DNA of 64,000 nt. Origin: Paenibacillus planticolens (GTDB lineage Bacteria; Bacillota; Bacilli; Paenibacillales; NBRC-103111). Positions 8,455-17,896 of the stretch are shown piece after piece. The translations under genes and the position numbers were made by a program. The DNA is taken from NCBI RefSeq assembly GCF_013141725.1, contig NZ_WHNZ01000010.1:31733-95732 (forward strand). The letters run 5' to 3'. How positions within the stretch are numbered: position 1 is the stretch's first letter; every line of letters begins with the position of its first letter. Below the pieces are notes generated by a model, which was given only the letters and a program-made list of their open reading frames with translations, made no database searches and was not told where the DNA came from.

Positions 8455-10122
8455 TTACATACTGATGGACCTGTTGCCTGTCAATTTGAAGAAGATCAAT
8501 AAAGAGATAATGGTAGTGGCAATAAGAATGCTTGATAGCGCTGCCGCTGTTCCATAACTTTGCTTGACTACTTCCGCATATATAGCAACGGACATTGTCT
8601 TTGTGCTTCCGGTATACAGGATTACGGATGCGCATAACTCATTAATGACGGTGATCCAACTCATGATCGCACCGGCAAACACACCAGGCAGCATCATGAC
8701 GGCTGTAACTTTAAAGAAAGTTTTCATCGGGGAGCAACCCAAGCTGACGGATGCCTCTATCAAGCTTGGACTGATCTGGTACAGGATCGCCGCACTGGAT
8801 CGAAGTGTGTAAGGAAGCTTTCTTACAATATAGGCTATGACCAAGATCGTAATCGTTCCGCTCATCAGCATCGGCTTTTTGTTAAAAGCCAGAAGAAGCG
8901 TTATGCCCAGTACAGAACCCGGTAAAATATATGGGAACATTGTAATCGTGTCGATCGTGGAGGTAAGCAGATTTTTCTTCCTGGTTGACATATAAGCTAT
9001 GAACATTCCCAGAAGCACAATAATGGCTATTGCTACCAGACCGTACAAATATGTGTTGGCAACAGAATGCCACAGTCCTCTAAATACCGTTCGGTAGCTC
9101 TCCAGCGATAAGCCTGCCAGAAATCTGGAGCCTTTCGTCTCCATGAACGATGTCACCACGACGGTCAATTGAGGGATCATAGCCAGGAACACAACGAGAT
9201 AAATAGCGATATGACCCAACACCCCTTTAAGGCCATCAAATGCTACTGGCTGTATCGGCTTTAAGGAACTCATTGTAAAAGATTTTTTATTGATCATATA
9301 TTTCTGACCAATAAATAGCAGGGCTGTTATGAGCACCATAATCGTAGCCATAGCCGCCGAAAAATTTGCTTGACCGCCTACTTCGCTGATAAATTCGGAA
9401 TAAATCATGACCGGCATGACATTAAAACCTTCCCCAATCAGCATGGGAGTGCCAAAATCCGCTATGGCATTCATAAACACCATCAGGGAACCTGCCAGCA
9501 AGGTTGGGGTTATCAATGGAAGTATAATGGTAAATACCTTTTTAACCGAATTACACCCCAGGCTTTCGGCAGCTTCGCTCAGTGATACGTCAAGCTTCTT
9601 CAAAGCTCCAGATACATAGAGATAAATAAAAGGAAATAATTTTAAAGTTAACACGATCAGAATGCCCCCAAAGCCGTAAATGCTTGGCATCTGAATCCCA
9701 AATAATTGAAAGAATTTCGTAATGATACCGCTGCGACCACATAAAAGCACCCAGGAATACGCACCGATAAATGGCGGTGACAACATTGAAATGATGATCA
9801 GGATCTCAATCAATTTCTTTCCTTTGACTTTATAAGCAGTCGTTAGATAGGCCAATGGGGCTCCGATCAAAACTGCAAGTAACGTGACGCAACAGCTAAC
9901 CAAAAAACTATTAAGCAGTCCTTGATAATAATATTTTTTTTGGAAAAACTTTGTGAAATTATGAAAGGTAAATGTACCTTCGACCGGGCTTTTGAACCCA
10001 CTCGCCAACAAAGATAACATAGGATAGAGCAGAAAAATGGCAAATAATATGGCTATGCACAAGGTTATTACTGTCCAAAAATCAAATTTAAGCTTAAATT
10101 TTGTCATACTTCTCACGCCCAT
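8455..10122 (-). CDS. Fused two-domain ABC permease, ferric/2-aminoethylphosphonate/sugar-phosphate type
   Basis: This 555-residue, highly hydrophobic protein carries two BPD_transp_1 permease halves fused in tandem (about 1-275 and 285-555). Each has an EAA-type loop: SEAAESLGCNSVKKVFTII and IEASVSLGCSPMKTFF. This is the architecture of FbpB, ThiP, PhnU/V and AfuB. It follows the binding-protein gene 10236-11294 by about 115 nt and should form its translocation channel. No ATPase gene lies beside them, so it must be supplied from elsewhere. Start is uncertain: ATG at 10120-10122 has no close Shine-Dalgarno, and an in-frame ATG five codons in (10107) is an alternative. Nearby phosphatase genes make a phosphorylated substrate attractive but unproven; iron is equally possible from family alone. 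Confidence 0.8.
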   Translation of the reverse strand: MGVRSMTKFKLKFDFWTVITLCIAILFAIFLLYPMLSLLASGFKSPVEGTFTFHNFTKFFQKKYYYQGLLNSFLVSCCVTLLAVLIGAPLAYLTTAYKVKGKKLIEILIIISMLSPPFIGAYSWVLLCGRSGIITKFFQLFGIQMPSIYGFGGILIVLTLKLFPFIYLYVSGALKKLDVSLSEAAESLGCNSVKKVFTIILPLITPTLLAGSLMVFMNAIADFGTPMLIGEGFNVMPVMIYSEFISEVGGQANFSAAMATIMVLITALLFIGQKYMINKKSFTMSSLKPIQPVAFDGLKGVLGHIAIYLVVFLAMIPQLTVVVTSFMETKGSRFLAGLSLESYRTVFRGLWHSVANTYLYGLVAIAIIVLLGMFIAYMSTRKKNLLTSTIDTITMFPYILPGSVLGITLLLAFNKKPMLMSGTITILVIAYIVRKLPYTLRSSAAILYQISPSLIEASVSLGCSPMKTFFKVTAVMMLPGVFAGAIMSWITVINELCASVILYTGSTKTMSVAIYAEVVKQSYGTAAALSSILIATTIISLLIFFKLTGNRSISM

Positions 10123-10235
10123 GTAAGGCTACTCTCACTATAATTCCTCCTTTGCTGTGCAAGCCTGCAACACATGTGCTACAGACTAGTACAGCAATTC
10201 TATATGTGTGATCTAGTTGTTATCCCTGTATACTC

Positions 10236-11294
10236 TTAATTGCTTGTGTAGACATCTTTAAACTTATCGAGCCATTTCTGATTGTTGATCAGTTCATAGT
10301 TCAGATCTTCCTTAATGATCTTGAAATCTGTAACCGGTTTTAAACCCGTCGGCGCTTGAACATCACCCCTGGAGGCGCGCATATTAAGCTTGGTTGCTGT
10401 AAGGGCTTGTAAATCTTTGGACGTCAGGAAATCGACAAACTTTTTGGCATTATCCATATTTTTCGCGCCTTTAATGATTTGCACGGTAGCCGGAGATACA
10501 ATAACGCCCTCTTTCATATAAACAACTTCCACAGGAGATCCTTGTCTAACTGCAGCAGAAGCTAATTCTTCATGAGTAATTCCGACCACATACTCACCGT
10601 CGGCAACACCCTTAGGCACTGCTGCTGAGCTTGAAATCAGCTTACCGTCGAGATTCTTTGTCAGGCTCTTGATATAATCCCAGCCCTTATTCTCATCTCC
10701 CGCACCAACGGTCTGTAATATGTTAGCGATATGAGTTAATCCTGTTGACGATTTGGATGGATCAGGAAAAGCGATCTTGCCTTTCAGCTTCGGACTGAGG
10801 AGGTCCTCATAGCCTTCAATTTTAATATCGCCAACCAGCTTCTTGTTCACCAAAAGCACCATAGGAATTACGTTGTTTCGAGTAATCGATCCCTCTGCAT
10901 TTTTGGCCGAGTCTATAATTGCGGTCTCATTTTCTGATTTATACGTTTCAAACAACTGTTGTTTGGGAGATATAACCGATACCGTGCCTCCCCATTCAAC
11001 ATCGCCCAACGGTTTTTCCTTCTCGGCTTCGATCCTTTTTAGGAGTTCTCCTGTTCCTGCCGTAATAACTTCAACTTTAATCCCCGTTTTATTTTCAAAT
11101 TCGGGAATTACCACATTCATGACATCCGACGCCGCCGATGTATAAACGACAAGGGACTTGGATGGCTCGCTTTTGCCTCCTTCTTGGCTTGTGGGACTTG
11201 AAGCAGCGCCAGTTTGTGTAGTCGGCGAGCTTGAGCAAGCTGCGCTCACTAGTAACATGCATGCTGTTAATGCAACTGTGAAAAACTTTTTCAT
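10236..11294 (-). CDS. Lipoprotein solute-binding protein, Fbp/PhnS/AfuA type
   Basis: This 352-residue protein has a lipoprotein signal peptide (lipobox SAAC, Cys about 20) and a type-2 periplasmic-binding fold starting KSLVVYTSAASDVMNVVIPEF. It has the family's GTGELLKRIEAEKEKPLGDV and FPDPSKSSTGLTHI segments. Homologues bind ferric iron, 2-aminoethylphosphonate or hexose phosphates; ligand residues cannot be assigned by eye. It pairs with the fused permease downstream. The Shine-Dalgarno GGAGGAG is strong. Its upstream region carries the clear 21-bp-spaced operator at 11361-11397, and a broken copy of the gene's head, with the same operator, lies at 17897-18035. Confidence 0.8.
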   Translation of the reverse strand: MKKFFTVALTACMLLVSAACSSSPTTQTGAASSPTSQEGGKSEPSKSLVVYTSAASDVMNVVIPEFENKTGIKVEVITAGTGELLKRIEAEKEKPLGDVEWGGTVSVISPKQQLFETYKSENETAIIDSAKNAEGSITRNNVIPMVLLVNKKLVGDIKIEGYEDLLSPKLKGKIAFPDPSKSSTGLTHIANILQTVGAGDENKGWDYIKSLTKNLDGKLISSSAAVPKGVADGEYVVGITHEELASAAVRQGSPVEVVYMKEGVIVSPATVQIIKGAKNMDNAKKFVDFLTSKDLQALTATKLNMRASRGDVQAPTGLKPVTDFKIIKEDLNYELINNQKWLDKFKDVYTSN

Positions 11295-11360
11295 TCTTAC
11301 TCCTCCATATCTAATGTTTGTGTTACATAATCATCTTAATTGAACCGTCGTCCGTGATAC

Positions 11361-11397
11361 TATCCAAAAAAACGGTACAACTATCCGAGAAAATGAA
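11361..11397 (-). promoter_or_regulatory. Two-half-site direct-repeat operator, 21-bp spacing (copy at the binding-protein gene)
   Basis: Read on the plus strand, TATCCAAAAA starts at 11361 and TATCCGAGAA at 11382, exactly 21 bp apart, joined by CGGTACAAC. It lies 67 bp upstream of the start codon, a suitable place for an AraC-family activator to contact RNA polymerase. The same arrangement recurs at 17997, 40804 and, degraded, at 8340. Confidence 0.6.
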
Positions 11398-11504
11398 CAG
11401 TCTATTAAAATGAAGAAATATAAAATTTTTGTAAAAACCAAAGTTCATTTTATTCCCTCTACTATCAACTAAATAGGTTGCCTTCATTTTCTGCAAAATA
11501 AAAT

Positions 11505-11556
11505 AAGGGACTGTCCCTTAACCATACTTTATGGATATAGGACAATCCCCTTACTA
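11505..11556 (-). terminator. Terminator of the cohesin-SLH gene
   Basis: On the minus strand AAGGGGATTGTCC pairs, with one bulge, with GGACAGTCCCTT. A T-rich tract (TATTTTATTTT) follows. It lies about 30 nt past the stop at 11588. Confidence 0.75.
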
Positions 11557-11587
11557 ATGCACAGGTTTACATCGGCATATCAACGAT

Positions 11588-12607
11588 CTATTTTTTGATG
11601 GCTGAGAGAATTAATTTAACAGCTTCCGCTCTCGTGGATTGCTCTAGCGGAGCGAATTGATTGCCGTCTCTTCCCTGAATAAAGCCCGCCTTATGCGCCG
11701 ACGCAACGTAGGTGGCAGCCCAGTCAGGAATTTGAGAGGCATCGGAGAATGTAGATACAGCAGTTGAATCCAGGTCTAACTTCAATGCTCGCGCAACCAA
11801 AGTCGTCATCTCGGCACGGTTAATGCGGTTATCAGCGCGGAACGTATTGTCATCATACCCATTCACAATGCCTGCCGTCACGGCTGCAGATATACCCGGC
11901 CTTGCCCATTGCGGAATGCTATCGTCATCTGCGAAGTCCGTCACTGCATCCTCAAGGCCAGGGAGTTGAAGCGCTCGAGTGAGCATAGCCGTAAATTCCG
12001 CGCGGGTAACGAGTCCTTGCGGGCGGAACGTATGGTCTTCAAATCCGTTCACGAAACCTATTTTTACCGCTTGCTCAATCGCTTCTTTCGCCCAATGATC
12101 GGCAATATCCGTGAATGTTACAAGCTTGCCGCCCTGGATCTCGGTTGTAATTCGGGCGTCGGCATTTTGTGTAACTGAAGCCAGTTGACTGCTTACCAGC
12201 TTCACCTCGTTCAATTCTACTTTAGTTTTGCCATTGCCAATTGCATCAAATACTAGTGTACATAGGAGTGCATCTCCATTCTTCCCGGCTTTATCTCCGA
12301 TCATGGTGCTCGCAAATTGAATACTGCCGTTCTTCACGATTGGGGTAATGGACATGCCGGTGATATCGCTCTTGGCTTGCTTGAAACGTAATAGTTCGGG
12401 ATCATAGCCCAAGTTGACTTCATACGCATATAAGTCCTTAAGATCATGCCCTTTTACGCTAACGATGACCTCTTGGCCGGCTTCCGGCTTTTCGTTTGAA
12501 ATCGTTAAAGTAAATGAGGCACTGTCTGCAGCAAACGCCGCAAATGGAATCAGAAAGCTGAGCAGCATTAGGGTCAGGCTAGCCGTAAGAAGAAGTTTTC
12601 TTTTCAT
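11588..12607 (-). CDS. Cell-surface cohesin protein with three SLH repeats (anchoring scaffoldin-like)
   Basis: This 339-residue protein has a signal peptide (1-26, FAAFA/AD). One cohesin-type beta-sandwich (about 29-155) opens with SFTLTISNEKPEAGQEVIVS and includes LGYDPELLRFKQA. Three SLH repeats fill about 163-339: FTDIADHWAKEAIEQAV, ADDDSIPQWARPGISAAV and SDASQIPDWAATYVASA, each followed by an RAE(F/M/A) motif. SLH triplets bind pyruvylated secondary cell-wall polymer, so the cohesin is displayed on the surface. This is the organisation of small cellulosome anchoring proteins such as OlpA. It lies between two proteins with C-terminal dockerins, making them obvious candidate ligands; the pairing is inferred. 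Start is supported by AAAGGA 10 nt upstream. Confidence 0.9.
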   Translation of the reverse strand: MKRKLLLTASLTLMLLSFLIPFAAFAADSASFTLTISNEKPEAGQEVIVSVKGHDLKDLYAYEVNLGYDPELLRFKQAKSDITGMSITPIVKNGSIQFASTMIGDKAGKNGDALLCTLVFDAIGNGKTKVELNEVKLVSSQLASVTQNADARITTEIQGGKLVTFTDIADHWAKEAIEQAVKIGFVNGFEDHTFRPQGLVTRAEFTAMLTRALQLPGLEDAVTDFADDDSIPQWARPGISAAVTAGIVNGYDDNTFRADNRINRAEMTTLVARALKLDLDSTAVSTFSDASQIPDWAATYVASAHKAGFIQGRDGNQFAPLEQSTRAEAVKLILSAIKK

Positions 12608-12678
12608 TTGAGATTATCCTTTCTAATCTTTGATTAAATCGCTAGGATGTGGGTCATCATTTAATCCTGTATTTCATT

Positions 12679-12713
12679 AAAAAATTTGCGGGCATGGTAA
12701 CCATGCCCGCAAC
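12679..12713 (-). terminator. Terminator of the GH2 dockerin gene
   Basis: A perfect 13-bp stem (TTGCGGGCATGGT with its complement and a minimal loop) is followed on the minus strand by TTTTTTAA, about 65 nt past the stop at 12778. It separates this gene from the cohesin-SLH gene. Confidence 0.9.
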
Positions 12714-12777
12714 TCCATCTTATTCATTTACACTCCCATGACAATGAGCATACAGTCTGTCAATCATTTTAGAGCTT

Positions 12778-15700
12778 TTAGTTCAAAATCGCCTTGGCTA
12801 CAATGGCAAGGTCTACAATGTCAACTTTGCCGTCATGGTTGACATCCGCCTTCTCATTCCAGCCTGCTTGACCCGGTTGTTTACCGTAAGCAGCTGCAAC
12901 CATAGCCAAATCTCCGATTGTGGTACCTCCTGTACCTCCTCCATTGATATCTGTCGTTATTTTCTTGCTTTCGAACACTTGAATTGCCGCTTCCAATGCT
13001 GCTTTCGCGCTATCTACCTGCTGCTGGGTGGCATTCGAATCGTTTGCTGCCGCTTTGGCTGCATCGATAGCTGACTGCAATTGCGCCTTGGAACCAATCG
13101 CATACAGTCCGTTCTCATTGCCTTCCAAAGCTGCATCGTATTTCGCCTGAGCGCTTGCGATCGCCTCGTTCAAGAGCGACTTATCTACAGGTATACTAGT
13201 TACCGCTATTTGTATCTCGTGAGAAACTTCGCCGACCTGCAGTTCATTCCCCTGTGCATTGGCAATCATTACATGGTCGACAGAAATCGTCGTATAGGCT
13301 GCCTGGGTGATAGATTTGGCCGTAAATTGGATTGAGAGAAAATCGCCTTGGGCAGGTACGCTCGCACCTACGCTGGCAGCCAAAATTCGAACAGTTCCTG
13401 GCACTGAAACATCTTTATCAATGACTTGAAATCCGTCTTTCACTGACGTTACTGAATTAAACTCCAATTTTGTCGGATCAAAGTGAAGCGTCAAGTCTTG
13501 AGCATACACTTGCTGGTATACGCTTTGTGTAACGTCGGTCAGTCCCATCGTCAGAGTGAAGGTTTGGCCAGAATTTACATTCTCCGTACCAGTTATAACC
13601 GTTTTCGGCACTAGCGGCGCTACCGCTGGTTCCGCAAGTACACCGATCTCAGCGGCGCTTGCAAACCCACTATTGCCCGCTGTTGCTTCGAGCTTGACAT
13701 AGGATGCATTGGTCGAAGCAAACGTTGCATATTTCAACACATTGTCGTTTGCCCAATTTCCATTTGCAACCTTAGTAAAGGATACACCATCCGTACTTAC
13801 ATACACGTTATAGCCTGTAATAATTCCATTGGTACCTCCTGATTGTCTTGGTAGATACGCGACTCGATTGATATTATAGGTTCCTCCAAGGTTTAAGGTA
13901 ATCGATTGTGGGAGAACGTCGGATCCACTCCACTTTGTATGCCAGATCGTTCCTGGATTTCCGTCAATCGCCATGGAAGCTGCGTTGTTAGCCCCAGCCG
14001 TTTCCTGGCTTGTCGCCGTTGCCGTCATCTGTGATGAAGGGATCTTATTTACAGTTACGCTAATGCTTGTTGTCAAAGGTACGTTGTTGGGATTTTCTAC
14101 CCCTGTTGGCAAAGCTACAGTTCCATTAACAGTGAAGGCCTGTGCTGTCTTTACAGTGGGATCATAGTTTGTTGCATCTACATGCCATGTCACATTGGCA
14201 TCCACACTCTTTGGATCGGTAACCATAACTACTGTCTTTGGCAATCCTAGAGCGTCTGCTGTCTTTGCCGTTCCGATGTTCACTCCTGTGATGGCTGCCG
14301 GCGCTGTGATGCTCAAGTCTTTAGGAATCTTATAATCTTGGCCATACAATATCAGTTCAGCCATACCTACTCTAAATCCACCACCGGCAAGTATATCCTT
14401 AATAGTTACGCGAACATAATTGACATTCTTAAATGGATTAGCAAAAGCCTCCGGTGTAAAGTGTTGCCCCCCTACAGTGTAGTTATCAAGAGCTTTACGC
14501 CATACAACGCCATCCGTTGATACTTCTAAATCATAGGTATACCAGTTACTATCTTTTTCCCAGAAAATGCGGCTCCCCGCTACAGTTTGGGGTGTCTTAA
14601 ACTTAACAGTAACGGACTGCGGTAGTTCATTTGATTTTGCCAACCAGCCTGTTCCTATGTTTGTATCTCCATCTCTTAACTTATCCGTACCTCGACCATC
14701 TTCACTTTCCGATGTTGCTGTTATTGTGTCGATGGCATTATCCGTAATAATATCATCCGGGATTTGTTCATCTGATGGTACAACCTTAAACTCATTCAGG
14801 GATGCCCAGTAATTGTTAGTAATGCTGCCTACAACGGATAACCTTACGTATCTGCCTCTGGTGTCAGCCATAGCTGTCTCTTTACCGTTTTTAGAAGTAT
14901 TGGTTGATTTATCGATAACCTTAGTCCAATTCACGCCATCTTTTGAAACTTCAATGTAATATTTATATACAGCATCTGATTTCTCCCATAGCATCTGGAA
15001 GCCTTGCAAATTGTAATTTTTCCCTAGATCAACCTGCAACCATTGGGGTAAAGAACTTCCATTTGCAACCCATCTTGTAGATTCACTATTGTCTACTGCA
15101 TTCGTAGCAGGGTTTCCTGGTTGCTCCGAAGATGCTGTAGTGGGTTTTCCAACAGCAATATTTTTAAAGAATGAATCTTTAGGTTCGAACTTCTCGACTC
15201 CGCCAACCCATGGAGTATGTTGTGCGACTGACACAAACTCTCCTTGGTAGGGTAACGTGCTTACCGTTGTCGTTGCTGAGGTGAGACCTTCTGAAGTAGC
15301 AGTTATTTGTATATCCCCACTTATGTCAGAAGCTCTTACAAAAGCAAAGCCTATTCCTGCTTCAACATTCTGATCTTCAACGCCAATTCTTGGCATACCT
15401 TTTCCTACAAGCTGACCATTTCCTGTTACATCGATATGAATGGAATTTAACGCATTTGGAATTACTGTACCGTTTGCATCCACAATCTTGAAATATACAG
15501 GTATTAAGTCAGAACCGTCTGCAACAGGTTTAATACCTTTATCGCGAACCTCAATTTCAAGTTTGTTTGCCTGACCAGGTGTCTTAACCGTGTGCGTTTT
15601 TACAACTTGTCCATCTAAAATAGCATCGGCTCTAAGTTCTCCCGCTACAAACTGTGACAATGTAAATTTGAATATCGGGCTGCCACCTTTTGCTACTGTA

Positions 15701-17667
15701 TTAGGAACATCCGTTGCAGCCTGTACTCTTGTAATTTCTTTCACCAGTACATTGTTTTGATATAGTCTAACAGAATCAGCATTGCTGAAAACATTGACAT
15801 TAAGACTTGATGTTGGGGAATATGAGCTTCCTATAAACACCATTGGTCCATATACAGGGTTTCTCGCTGATTGCATGGACTTCAGCCAATAGAAACCGTA
15901 TTTTTCATATCTGTCTATATCTACTGATCCGGCTCCTGCTGTCACAGAGTTTGACCCACGAGTATGGTCATTCCAAACCCACATGAAATAACCGCCTATT
16001 CTCGGATTGGCATCAACCCCGCCCCAGTCAGAATAACCATCACCATTCAGCATTCTCTGACGGTTAAGAAGTGCGGATGTAACAGCAGCTTCGCCTTGTG
16101 CTCTCAAAGCCCTGCTGCCATCTCCCCAGTCACCCCATTCACGTGTTAAGAACGCTTTATTGGGAGCAAAATCCGTCCATTTACTTGGATCTGCTTGCCA
16201 ATTCGTATCAACTGCCTTGTAATTAACGTCATAGTATTCACCATGAAGCCCATAGTCGTTCGCCGTATACATCTGGTTACCCGGATATTCCGAATGAGCA
16301 ATTTGAGTTACTGCTTGGTTCCATGTTGCCGGAGCAGTTGGTGTTTCATTCAACGCTGCTTCCCATAAAATGACTGAGGGTCTGTTCCGATCGCGCCTTA
16401 TCATTTCACGTGTATCTCTTAATGTTAAATCATAAAATTTAGTGGTGTTTGTCCAGTTCTGCCAACCAGGCTGACACTCTACGACCAACAAGCCAATTTC
16501 ATCGGCTGCATCTAGAAATGCAGGATCATTCGGATAATGGGCAGCCCGCACCGCATTAAATCCATCTTCTTTCATTAGCAATGCATCGCGATATTGCATG
16601 GAATCAGACGCTGCATCCCCTATATTTTGATACTGTTGATGACGATTAGCTCCACGTATGAATATCTTCTGACCATTGATATATAAACCATCTGGCTTAT
16701 ACTCTATCGTTCGGACACCTATTTTAGTAGTCGTAGAATCTACTAAGCTCGAAGCATTATAGACTTCGCTTACGAGAGAATATAAATAAGGAGAATCCGG
16801 ACTCCACAAACTTGGATTGGTTACAGTTATATTTTGATTGAATTGATAATCTCCGCTCGCAGCTATACTTGTTGGATCGGTTTCACCTTGTGCAACAACG
16901 TTTCCGTTCTTATCTACAAGCTTGCTGATTACTTTGGCCTCGGCGGAAACAGTATCTGCATTAACGACATGCGTTTTCACATTAACCGTTGCGCTTGAGC
17001 TTGTTACCTGAGGGTAAGTAACAAAAACACCGCCACTAGCTGTTTTATCTGCCTGTAAAGCATCGGAAATGTGCAAATTGTTCGTAATTCTCATTTTTAC
17101 ATCTCGATAAATGCCACCGAAGTAATGGAAGTCAAGACCCGCATCAGGTTTCCCAGGCGGCGTATCCGGATTGTCCAAACTGGATACCCTTACCGCCAGA
17201 ACATTGGTTTGGCCATATTTTACCTTATTAGTAATGTCCACTGAAAAACCAACATATCCGCCATTGCGAGTGAAAACTTTTTCACCGTTCAAGTAAACAT
17301 CACTATCTATCATTACACCTTCAAAATCAATATTTATTGTTTTCCCTCTATATTGCTCATCAACTGTGAAATAATTTCTGTACCAACCAATCCCTTGGTA
17401 AACGGACTGTGCGCCATTTGCATGTTTTTTTTCAAGTCTCATCGTATGAGGAATTGTAATATTGGCAAATTTGCTATCGTCGAAGACTGGGGCCTCTGCG
17501 CCAGTTAAGTCACCTTGGTAAAATCCCCAATTATTGTTGAAATTTAATATTGTTCTTTGATTCGCCCCATTTGTTTCCTGACCAGCGCTTGCGGAAGCCT
17601 CTGAATTTGGGAGGAACATTCCTAACATAAGAGTAAAAAGTAGAAGCATAGGAGTTATTTTCTTCAA
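12778..17667 (-). CDS. Secreted GH2 beta-galactosidase-like enzyme with F5/8, Ig-like, cohesin, FIVAR and dockerin
   Basis: I place the start at the TTG at 17665-17667: it is preceded by AAAGAAAGAGGTG and begins a clean signal peptide (LKKITPMLLLFTLMLG). The ATG ten codons earlier lacks a ribosome site. The GH2 part covers about residues 35-700: sugar-binding domain (WGFYQGDL, GWYRNYF), Ig-like domain, and TIM barrel with acid/base Glu about 441 in LWEAALNETP and nucleophile Glu about 510 in FLTREWGDW. Two F5/8 type C modules, an Ig-like domain, a third F5/8 module, cohesin, FIVAR and dockerin follow. GH2 members cleave beta-galactosides, beta-glucuronides or beta-mannosides; the substrate here is not certain. 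The tail nearly duplicates that of the phosphoesterase at 2983-8064. Confidence 0.88.
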   Translation of the reverse strand: MKKITPMLLLFTLMLGMFLPNSEASASAGQETNGANQRTILNFNNNWGFYQGDLTGAEAPVFDDSKFANITIPHTMRLEKKHANGAQSVYQGIGWYRNYFTVDEQYRGKTINIDFEGVMIDSDVYLNGEKVFTRNGGYVGFSVDITNKVKYGQTNVLAVRVSSLDNPDTPPGKPDAGLDFHYFGGIYRDVKMRITNNLHISDALQADKTASGGVFVTYPQVTSSSATVNVKTHVVNADTVSAEAKVISKLVDKNGNVVAQGETDPTSIAASGDYQFNQNITVTNPSLWSPDSPYLYSLVSEVYNASSLVDSTTTKIGVRTIEYKPDGLYINGQKIFIRGANRHQQYQNIGDAASDSMQYRDALLMKEDGFNAVRAAHYPNDPAFLDAADEIGLLVVECQPGWQNWTNTTKFYDLTLRDTREMIRRDRNRPSVILWEAALNETPTAPATWNQAVTQIAHSEYPGNQMYTANDYGLHGEYYDVNYKAVDTNWQADPSKWTDFAPNKAFLTREWGDWGDGSRALRAQGEAAVTSALLNRQRMLNGDGYSDWGGVDANPRIGGYFMWVWNDHTRGSNSVTAGAGSVDIDRYEKYGFYWLKSMQSARNPVYGPMVFIGSSYSPTSSLNVNVFSNADSVRLYQNNVLVKEITRVQAATDVPNTVAKGGSPIFKFTLSQFVAGELRADAILDGQVVKTHTVKTPGQANKLEIEVRDKGIKPVADGSDLIPVYFKIVDANGTVIPNALNSIHIDVTGNGQLVGKGMPRIGVEDQNVEAGIGFAFVRASDISGDIQITATSEGLTSATTTVSTLPYQGEFVSVAQHTPWVGGVEKFEPKDSFFKNIAVGKPTTASSEQPGNPATNAVDNSESTRWVANGSSLPQWLQVDLGKNYNLQGFQMLWEKSDAVYKYYIEVSKDGVNWTKVIDKSTNTSKNGKETAMADTRGRYVRLSVVGSITNNYWASLNEFKVVPSDEQIPDDIITDNAIDTITATSESEDGRGTDKLRDGDTNIGTGWLAKSNELPQSVTVKFKTPQTVAGSRIFWEKDSNWYTYDLEVSTDGVVWRKALDNYTVGGQHFTPEAFANPFKNVNYVRVTIKDILAGGGFRVGMAELILYGQDYKIPKDLSITAPAAITGVNIGTAKTADALGLPKTVVMVTDPKSVDANVTWHVDATNYDPTVKTAQAFTVNGTVALPTGVENPNNVPLTTSISVTVNKIPSSQMTATATSQETAGANNAASMAIDGNPGTIWHTKWSGSDVLPQSITLNLGGTYNINRVAYLPRQSGGTNGIITGYNVYVSTDGVSFTKVANGNWANDNVLKYATFASTNASYVKLEATAGNSGFASAAEIGVLAEPAVAPLVPKTVITGTENVNSGQTFTLTMGLTDVTQSVYQQVYAQDLTLHFDPTKLEFNSVTSVKDGFQVIDKDVSVPGTVRILAASVGASVPAQGDFLSIQFTAKSITQAAYTTISVDHVMIANAQGNELQVGEVSHEIQIAVTSIPVDKSLLNEAIASAQAKYDAALEGNENGLYAIGSKAQLQSAIDAAKAAANDSNATQQQVDSAKAALEAAIQVFESKKITTDINGGGTGGTTIGDLAMVAAAYGKQPGQAGWNEKADVNHDGKVDIVDLAIVAKAILN

Positions 17668-17738
17668 TGTTAGCACCTCTTTCTTTAATTTAAACATACT
17701 CGACTATCACAAACCGTTTTACTTGCTACAACTTTTTT

Positions 17739-17752
17739 TGAATGCGCTTACA
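17739..17752 (-). promoter_or_regulatory. cre-like site upstream of the GH2 gene
   Basis: TGAATGCGCTTACA matches the CcpA consensus with one central mismatch, about 70 bp upstream of the TTG start. Repression by CcpA on preferred sugars is inferred. Confidence 0.5.
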
Positions 17753-17896
17753 TCCCTCCTAACACATTCTCGCCCCTTGAGAAGTATTACTGATTTAGAA
17801 AACCTTCAAAAAGCGGCCTTCTATTCAAAAGTAACATATTATATCATAACTTTCTCTTAAGAATAATGACATTTCACATGAAATTTCTCACTAGAT

